Source: Lineus longissimus (lineage: Eukaryota; Nemertea; Pilidiophora; Heteronemertea; Lineidae). From it: a DNA stretch of 64,000 bases. Every line of letters starts with the position of its first letter. Position 1 is the first letter of the stretch. Of the stretch, positions 13,532-64,000 are shown in pieces. The notes beneath the pieces are model-generated. The model ran no database searches. It was not told where the DNA came from and saw nothing but the letters and a program-made list of their open reading frames with translations. A program made the translations under genes and the position numbers. Where the stretch lies: assembly GCF_910592395.1 (NCBI RefSeq), contig NC_088317.1, positions 7,070,001-7,134,000 on the forward strand, given 5' to 3'.

Positions 13532-13838
13532 ATAACCTCTTGACTACCGCCGACCGCTACAGCGGTCGCAATCAAATACACGTTTTTACCGCCAACCGCT
13601 CGCTATGATAGACCTTTCTGTATATTGTTTGGTATGATCTGACTCGACTCACTTGGTGTATAGTGACGTAGGCATGTCATCTGCTACCCACCAACTCGAA
13701 CTAGGTCGTATAGATGGTGCTGCGGTGGCGGCGAACACAGAGGTTTTACCAGACGCACGTGGCTGCACATAGTATACAATAATACCAAAAAGGCTCCGGT
13801 ATGGAACGGTTCGAACGGCCCGGTAGTCAAGAGGTTAA
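13532..13838. mobile_element. piggyBac-type MITE (307 bp)
   Basis: Inverted ends CCTCTTGACTACCG and CGGTAGTCAAGAGG. TTAA at the right and a one-base variant ATAA at the left. Confidence 0.65.
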
Positions 13839-14049
13839 TGCGCTATCAGGCAGTTCTTTGACTGGATCTAGGAACTCCCTCTATGTGTACACTGTAACAA
13901 GGAAAATACTTGTGGCACATTTTATATTTGGTTGCGTACCTTTTACCGCCAAACTTTACAATTTGTATTCATACGCATAATGCATGCAGATTTTGCGGAA
14001 TTACAGGAGCTGCAATGCATAATGTATTAACCAAATGATTTTGTGCTTG

Positions 14050-14055
14050 TTTATT
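14050..14055 (-). promoter_or_regulatory. candidate polyadenylation signal
   Basis: AATAAA on the minus strand about 0.7 kb past the stop codon, the first such hexamer I saw downstream. Only the hexamer supports it. Confidence 0.3.
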
Positions 14056-14761
14056 TTGCGAATCAAGTCAGACCGCAAAATTAAAATTCCTGTAAAGTTT
14101 TTCCAAATTGCAGTTAACTTTACACTGTGTGTGCATAACTAATCCATCTCATAAAACATCCAATGTCATACCCAAAACCATCTCTCCCAGTATAATAGTG
14201 TAACATTGCTGGCAAAATCATACTCCACGCTTAAAAATTGAATCCTTGGCTGAAATGTAAGCCATGTTCACCAAACGAGAAAAAACTGAAAATTAATCCA
14301 GTGATGTTATTAGGACTCATCTCCGTATCAGGCCATACATGAACTGCTAATGAAAATGCAATACATCACACCTGTGTAATCTATGAGTGTCCCGAATGAT
14401 TTGACCAGGCCTCCCTAGACGGTCACACTACGGATGCTATACATCCGTGTAGTGCCAACTAGCCAAATCGTGTATAATCCATGTTCATCCTATTTGATTC
14501 CATCAGGCTATACTTCTACTTATTTGCCCATTTCTGAATCAGTTTTCCCAAAACAATAGCCCCAAAACAGAGCCTTCAGATTGGCTGATTTTTTGATTGG
14601 ACCAAACCATTGAACTTATCCCAAATTCTGTGTTCAGAAATCATTGAATGCAATACATTGCTGTGGAGTGCCACCTTTCAGACAAAAGTATAACCCTTGT
14701 CTGTCCCATGTGATCCTATCAGGCCACTCTACTTATACAAAATGCTCAAGTCAAGGGCAAC

Positions 14762-58043
<43,282 letters not shown>

Positions 58044-58535
58044 CTGCAAAATCAAACAAGACGTGAAAATATGAGTGTGGTTAAATTGGTAATGTTGTTT
58101 TGTAAAGACATGAAAGTGGTATTGTGAATGTCAGCATTATGGCATCCAGCTGCTACAGTTGACAACATGAGCCAGAGGAGTCTTGGCCATATGATCAAAT
58201 GGTTGCCGGTTCTCAGCATTGCCACGCTGGTTAGAAATCCAGAGTACTTTGACTGCTTCATTCTTCAGACATAAGAAGAGATGTCTCGGTTTTGGTCAAG
58301 ACTATAGCTCCACCCTCGCGGTTTTGATTAGACAAACAACACCTTCAGTTCGGTATCAATTCCTTAAACCAAGACTCCTTGTACCCAGTGTCCAAGACAA
58401 GGACATTTATGACCCCACCCATGATTTTACTCTTCCTCTGGCCTTAGGACATAGGCACTCTGAATCACAAGGCCAAAAAAGAGCCACACCAACAAGGGCA
58501 ACACTAAGACATTTTTTGTGATTTTAAAGTTATTA

Positions 58536-58616
58536 CAGTACAACCTCTCTATTGCGGACACCCGTGGGACTGGGCATTGACGTCTGTAACGTACAGGTGT
58601 CCTTAATAGAGAGGTT
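58536..58616. mobile_element. internally deleted pogo-type MITE
   Basis: CAGTACAACCTCTCTATTGC to GTGTCCTTAATAGAGAGGTT; about half the usual length and the right terminus has decayed. Confidence 0.6.
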
Positions 58617-59061
58617 ATGCCATTATTGTCCAAAAAGGATATTCATGTGTATGAACATGGGGGTCGAGAAGCCTAAATATTACATATTCCATTTAATTGT
58701 AAATATTAACTACTTCAAATAATTTGATACCATTTATGTGCGAACTTTATTGTCAAGTTACTTTATTGGCATTTCTAGTGGAGGTAATATTAATTTGCCA
58801 ACATTAATATATGCAGGTTGTGTTCGCATGCTACATACTACATAGACAGTGTACATCCTTATAGTTGTATAGAAGCATTTGATTGAGCTACTACACATCG
58901 AGCTTTATTCTTTGTAATTAGAGCACAAGCACAACTCAATGGACTGCAATTAATGTTACCATATACAGTAGCTTGGCAATGTGATGCACAGTGAAGATAA
59001 TTAAACAATACATTCAGTTTTAATTAGGAGAGCAACGGACATTAAATTCACTCAACCATGT

Positions 59062-59953
59062 AACTAGATATAACGCGATCGAGGCGAATCGCAATGTATG
59101 GCCCCGCTCCGTAGGCACCAGTGTCCACAGGCCTGTCACTAAACTGGTTTTGATGTCATGGGGTGTAAAGGAAAGATGGCCTCTTGCTGGCCATATTGAA
59201 TTTCAGAGCACGACCAAAATCGATAGGGAACCTCCCCCAATCCACCCTATTAAACCACAGAATTTAGAGATCAATCGGGATACCTGTTCTTGAGTTATAA
59301 TCCGGAATGGGAAATCTAAGATGGCCTAGTGGTGGCCATATGGAATTTCGAAGCGCGACCAAAATTGATAGGAAACCTTGCCCCATCCACCCCAATTCAT
59401 TATAGAAATTACAGATCAATCTGGCCACCGGTTCTTGAGTTATAGTCAGGAATAGATTGCGGCGGACACGGAAACCAGCTGTAAACACAATGCCCCACCC
59501 CGTTGAGCTGGGGCATTAGGGAACTTTCCCTACCGAAAACCATTACACCACAAAAGTTTGAAGTCTGTCGGACCTCTAGTTCTTCAGTTAACGATCGGAA
59601 TACAAAAATCTAAGTTGGCGGATGGTGGCCATATTGGATTTTGGATCCCGCCCAAAATCGATAGGGAACCTCCCCTACCATAGACCATTACACCACAAAA
59701 GCTTGAAGTCTGTCGGACCTCTAGTTCTTCAGTTAACGAGCGGAATGCAAAAACCTAGGATGGCGGCTGGCGGCCATATTGGATTTCGGAGTGCGCCCAA
59801 AATCAATAGGGACCCTTTGACACACTAGGCCTACACCCCCTTAAACTTTCAAGTCAGCCGAACAAGAGGTTCTTGAGTTATAGTCCGGAATTCAGTGTGG
59901 CGGCGGACGGAAACTACCCAAGTACATAATGCCTCCGCTATGGCAGGGGCATA
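59062..59953 (+). repeat. tandem-core elements with hairpin tails (two in series)
   Basis: The first starts with AACTAGATATAACGCGATCG, the head also seen at 43725, and ends in the hairpin GCCCCACCCCGTTGAGCTGGGGC near 59490-59513. A second, headless unit follows and ends in the hairpin TGCCTCCGCTATGGCAGGGGCA near 59929-59951. Confidence 0.75.
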
Positions 59954-60109
59954 TTTAACTGAACTTAAGTGTCTAATGTTCATCAATAACGCGAACTCCA
60001 CACCTGTTTAGGTCTAATCAACTACCTGATAACACAGGAAGCCATTGTTTGCGTTCACTGTCCGTAATTGCAAGGTAATTGGACCAAAAAGTCACCATGG
60101 CCGTGTCCA

Positions 60110-60247
60110 CAATTCGGAGTAGAGAGGTGTCCGCTCTAGAGGTTTTGGTTAAAGCAAATTACTTAGAAAAATTCGGGACTGAACGGACATGTCCGTAACG
60201 CGATGGTGTCCGCCTGGCAGAGGTGTCCGCAAGGGGAGGTTCTACTG
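60110..60247. mobile_element. diverged pogo-type MITE, 3' part
   Basis: Repeated GGTGTCCGC blocks ending AGGGGAGGTTCTACTG next to TA; the left end is degraded. Confidence 0.5.
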
Positions 60248-60801
60248 TACTTAGTGCATTGAAGGGGAAATGCTACAGGGAATCTGTGTTAAGTGAGTGC
60301 ACGTCTACCATATCAGATTTGGTGCAAATCTACAGGACACCTCTCCCACCCCACATCATTAGTCACAGCTAAGCTCATCGTCACTTGCTTTGCCCGGTGG
60401 TAACCGTTGGTAATATCAGGTACCTTGTCTTTTTTCCGGCCCGATGTACCTTACCAGAGAACTACAATGCTTGAATGTACGCTATGTATTACCAGTGCTC
60501 TCCACAGGGTTTTCTCAAGGTAGGGTGATACCCTTGATTTTCATGACGTTTTACCAGTGTGCAACACAAGGTAGGGTGGCCAGCAATTCGAGGTAGGGTG
60601 GCCCTATAGGAACCCTCTACAAAGTTCTAGAGCAAGGTAGGGTGGCTCTTCCAAGGTAGGGTGGGCCATCCTGACAAATAGCCTTGTGGAGAACACTGTA
60701 TTACATGATCACTCATTTATAAAGACATACATTGTAACTGCAGGAATATGAATTATTTATTTATCTGTAAATATTTCATGCCTTTGTCTCCAAAAGAAGG
60801 G

Positions 60802-61479
60802 TTAACCCTTTTACTGCCGGCCAATTTTAATTTCCATGAACCCCAACTGCCGGTAGATTCTATTGTTTTTACAGTAATTAAGGCAGCATATTTCACCAGC
60901 CTAGTGAGAGAAAACCATTGGAGATACAGCCAAACAATGTATATGAAAGTTGTTCAGTATGACCCCCTCTTTCAATTGGGGTAAAAAAATTGGGAGTTCT
61001 GACCTAATTTGCATACCGCCATCTTGAATTTATAATGAGGACGGACAAAAAATCTCAAAGAAACACATCGTCATGTACATCGCTATACACACTGTCACTA
61101 TCGCTTTCAGCATCGTCATTATTTACATCGTATTCTGGATCCGAATCACTATCTACGAACTCCTCACCTGAATCAAAATCATTCACTACATCTAGTTCGT
61201 CCAGAACCTCCGTCAGTGACAATCTTTTTGCCATTTCACCAACTTCAAACTCAATTTTCTCCCAAAAGTTGTACAGGTCGATATACCATGGGCGCCGCCA
61301 TTTGCAAGCTCTATCATCGTACTACAACGCCATCTACGAACTTCTTGAAAAACTACGCTAGTCTTCGTGTTATCTGTTGATTTTTAGTGATACACAGAAT
61401 GTCGCATTTTTGCGACTTCGGCAGTAAACGGAAAATAATGGTTGTCGCAGAAGTGCGACTTCGGCAGTAAAAGGGTTAA
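60802..61479. mobile_element. piggyBac-type MITE retaining a transposase N-terminus
   Basis: 678 bp with TTAA at both ends and inverted ends CCCTTTTACTGCCG / CGGCAGTAAAAGGG. Carries a minus-strand frame at 61055-61234. Confidence 0.8.
61055..61234 (-). pseudogene. piggyBac-like transposase N-terminal fragment
   Basis: 59 codons: MAKRLSLTEVLDELDVVN, then a very acidic run (DSDSDPEYDVNNDDAESDSD). Its first residues resemble the 26191-26373 fragment (MA-R/K-R...VLD-LD). It stops after DDVFL; no catalytic domain. Confidence 0.5.
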
Positions 61480-61609
61480 AATCCACAGAAAAAGAAATTC
61501 TGTATCAGGTACATGTACGTAAAAATGTACAGAGGAATTTGTCACCATAAGCATGAGTTCCCTAATACTGAAAACCAGTGTGAAGTAACCATTTGTCAGC
61601 AACTGTTGC

Positions 61610-63120
61610 TTAGCAGTTACAGTCCGGAATGCAAAATCAAGGATGGACACCTGGCAGCCATATTGGAAACTGGATTGGGCCCAAAATCGATGGACCACAT
61701 CTCCCACCCCATCATGCCACAGAAAACAAGGGCTATGCATGGCTAATCTTACCAAATGAGCAGAGAATTGCAGATGGTGTGATTCTGAGGTTATTTCTTT
61801 TCTTCATTGGAAAATATCGATCAGTAATTCTAACAGTTTCTCTTATTTGACTCGAAATACAATATACTTTAATAGATAGTGTGCTCGTCACCATATTAAA
61901 AAAATCCAATTAGCTCAAGAGTTGAAGCCCAATCCTCCCCCCCCCCCCCCCCCCGAGTTGAAGCCCATCAAGTGACTCGTTCATCACTTGCAGTGTGTCA
62001 TGCAAAACCCAGGATGGACACCTGGCAGCCATATTGGACACCGGATTGGGCCCAAATTGATGGGACACATCTTCTCCGCACCCCACCCCATCATGCAACA
62101 GAAAACAAGGGCTATGCGTGGCTAATCTTACCAAATGAGCAGAGAATTGCAGATGGTGTGATTCTGGAGTTATTTCTTTTCTTCATTGGAAAATATCGAT
62201 CAGTAATTCTAACAGTTTCTCTACTTTGACTCGGAATGCAATATACTTTAATAGACAGTGTGCTCGTCACCATATTACAAATTCAATTAGCTCAAGAGTT
62301 GAAGCCCAATCCTCCCACCCGCCCCCAAAGAGTTGAAGCCCATCAGGTGACTTGTTCAAGACTTGCAGTGTGCAATGCAAAATCTTAAATTGTCGCCAAC
62401 CACCCATATTGAATATTCGATTGGGACCTCTCTGACATCTGCTCAGCACAACACAGAAAATTCAAGCCCACCAGGTGACTCGTACTGCAGTTACAATCTG
62501 GAATGCAGGCCCATTGGGTGACTATTGTTCTGCAGATACAGACTGGAATGTAAAATCCAAGATCCAGTCATAGCGATTATTGGATCAGGCCCATAATCGA
62601 CAGAACACCTTTCCAACCCTACCCAATCATGCCGCAGACAATTCAAGCCCATTGGGTGGCCCGTTCTGCAGTTACAGGCCACAGAATGCAAAATCCAAGA
62701 TGCTCCCAGGCAGCTATATATTGATTATCGGATTAGGCCCCTAATTGATAGAGCATCTTTACAAACACTGCCACATCACACAACCAGGTGACTCATCCTG
62801 CAGTTTGGATCAGTCCCTAAATCGATAGGGCACTTCTCCGCCCCTGCCCCATCAGGCCACAGTAAATTCAAACCAACCGGGTGACTCGTTCTGCAGTTAC
62901 AGTCCGGAGTGCGAAATTCAAGATGGCCACCTGGCACCCATATTGGTTATCAGGTTGCGCCCAAAATTGACAGGGCCCCTGTCTGCCCCCGCCAATCACG
63001 CCACTGAAAATTCAACCCACCACGAGACTCGTTCTGCAGTTGCAGTCTGGAATGCAAGATCTATGATGGCTGCCTGGCACCAACACTGGATGTCAGATCA
63101 TCCCGAAAATCACGAGGCAC
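61610..63120 (+). repeat. satellite-like array, ~150-bp units with a ~365-bp higher-order duplication
   Basis: Units contain GTTACAGTCCGGAATGCAAA, AAGATGGCCACCTGGCAGCC, TTGGGCCCAAAATCGAT, 'cccatcatgccacaga'. Blocks at about 61620-61975 and 62000-62345 are near-identical, including CAAATGAGCAGAGAATTGCA. A run of 18 C lies near 61937-61954 between them. Confidence 0.75.
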
Positions 63121-63179
63121 CTACCTAGCGGCCACAACATAATTCCAAAGTTAGTTAAAAATTTAACGTCAGCTGGGCT

Positions 63180-63400
63180 ATTACTCCCCCTGGATAGGAT
63201 GCTGGTCTATCGCAGTTTAACTTGCCAGGCATGCCTGGTACCCATTTATTCCTGGGTAGTGAGAAGCAATTAGGGTTAAGTGTCTTGCCCAAGAACACAA
63301 AGATGAAACAATGCTGATCCGTCTGAGTATCAAACCTACGACCTCCTTGTTATAAGCCAGGTGCTGTAAACACTCTGCCACTGATCCCCCAATTCCACAG
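63180..63400 (-). repeat. SINE-like repeat
   Basis: Contains TGTCTTGCCCAAGAACACAA and TCAAACCTACGACCTCCTTG, ending 'ctctgccactgatcccc'; on the minus strand GGTCGTAGGTTTGATA looks like a decayed tRNA-type B box. The phrase pattern is common in invertebrate and fish SINEs. The orientation call is tentative. Confidence 0.45.
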
Positions 63401-64000
63401 TATGAAACCAATCCGACTACAATTCTCTGAGCAAACAGACGGACACACGCATGCACGCACGCACACATGCAAAGACAAAGGGCACACCTATATCACTATC
63501 AAACTCGATAGGTAGAATAATAGTTTGGTGGGAACTCAGTGACGGTGTTGAATCCAACTGTGTCATCTCAAGCGACAGAAGTGGATTTGCCACCTTGACA
63601 AATCCACAAGGAAATTGCTGTTCTCCACAAGATGACAACTGATGTCAACAATACAAGCAGGAAAACATCTTTTTCCTCTGTTTATCTGATTGTTACAGCC
63701 TGCAGTGGGTCTATTATTTATAAAGAACAGCAAAATACGTTTCCTGGTGACATTTATTCTGATGTGAGCGTGGGAGAACACAAGACTCAAACACTGTAGA
63801 AGAAGGAGAGCTTTTTATTTTGCACTTCTACTCTATTCATATGGAATAAATGAAGAGATTCGTTGCAGATTTTTAAAATAATCTTTCTCACAATTTGGGA
63901 TACTGCATAGCTTCCTGAGGGATGACATTTTCTCACACCCCTTCAACTGGACCTGTGTCATGGACTGGGACAATGTCATAATGACCCAAGACATTGGCCA
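63401..64000. other. right edge, nothing recognised
   Basis: Includes a short (GCACGCAC)-like microsatellite near 63447-63470; no exon of the transporter was seen. Confidence 0.4.

Overview
This is eukaryotic, intron-rich DNA. It carries one confidently identified protein-coding gene, on the minus strand, in a repeat-laden background. All introns I placed are GT-AG and the exons are small. The repeat load (piggyBac-type and pogo-type MITEs, hairpin-ended tandem-core elements, foldback-like arms) suggests a marine or other non-vertebrate bilaterian; I cannot name the species.

The gene is an ABCC4/MRP4-like ABC transporter. It runs from about 58.04 kb (most upstream exon seen) down to a stop codon at 14,762. 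I place 24 coding exons. They form 21 exon positions, two of which exist in several tandem versions. Using one version at each variable position, splice phases agree at every junction and give one uninterrupted frame of 4,962 nt: 1,653 residues plus stop, after one leading base that belongs to the previous codon. The starting Met and about the first 80-100 residues lie beyond the right edge. In order the exons encode TMD1, NBD1 (Walker A, ABC signature, Walker B, H-loop), an acidic linker, TMD2, NBD2 and a long acidic C-terminal tail. Exons are called W1-W21 in transcript order.

The main discovery candidate is built-in combinatorial splicing. Position W6 (TM5/TM6) has two alternative 250-nt exons, 6A and 6B. 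Position W14 (the cytosolic coupling loop between TM8 and TM9) has three alternative 80-nt exons, 14A, 14B and 14C. Copies at each position have the same length and phases, and their peptides are colinear. Neither length is divisible by three; every co-inclusion I tested, and skipping of either position, leads to a stop codon. Exactly one version of each must be used, predicting 2 x 3 = 6 full-length transporters. A second oddity is the last exon, which adds about 400 residues beyond the usual ABCC4 end, including six copies of a PKITVTSPSxxDL-type motif.

Layout: 0-14 kb is downstream flank, with a hairpin-ended repeat array (0.7-1.7 kb), foldback-like arms (3.5-4.6 kb), a 2.2-kb pogo/Tigger-like element with a transposase remnant (5.9-8.0 kb) and small MITEs at 13.3-13.8 kb. 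14.8-23.7 kb holds exons W21-W15 (C-terminus, NBD2, second half of TMD2). 23.7-32.8 kb is the variable W14 cluster and W13, with three piggyBac-type MITEs and a Harbinger-like element in its introns. 33.5-40.5 kb holds the linker and NBD1 exons with a tandem-core repeat at 37.7-39.0 kb. 43.4-45.7 kb is the variable W6 pair. 48.7-58.0 kb holds the TMD1 exons. 58-64 kb is intron or upstream sequence dominated by repeats. No tRNA, rRNA or CRISPR array was seen.
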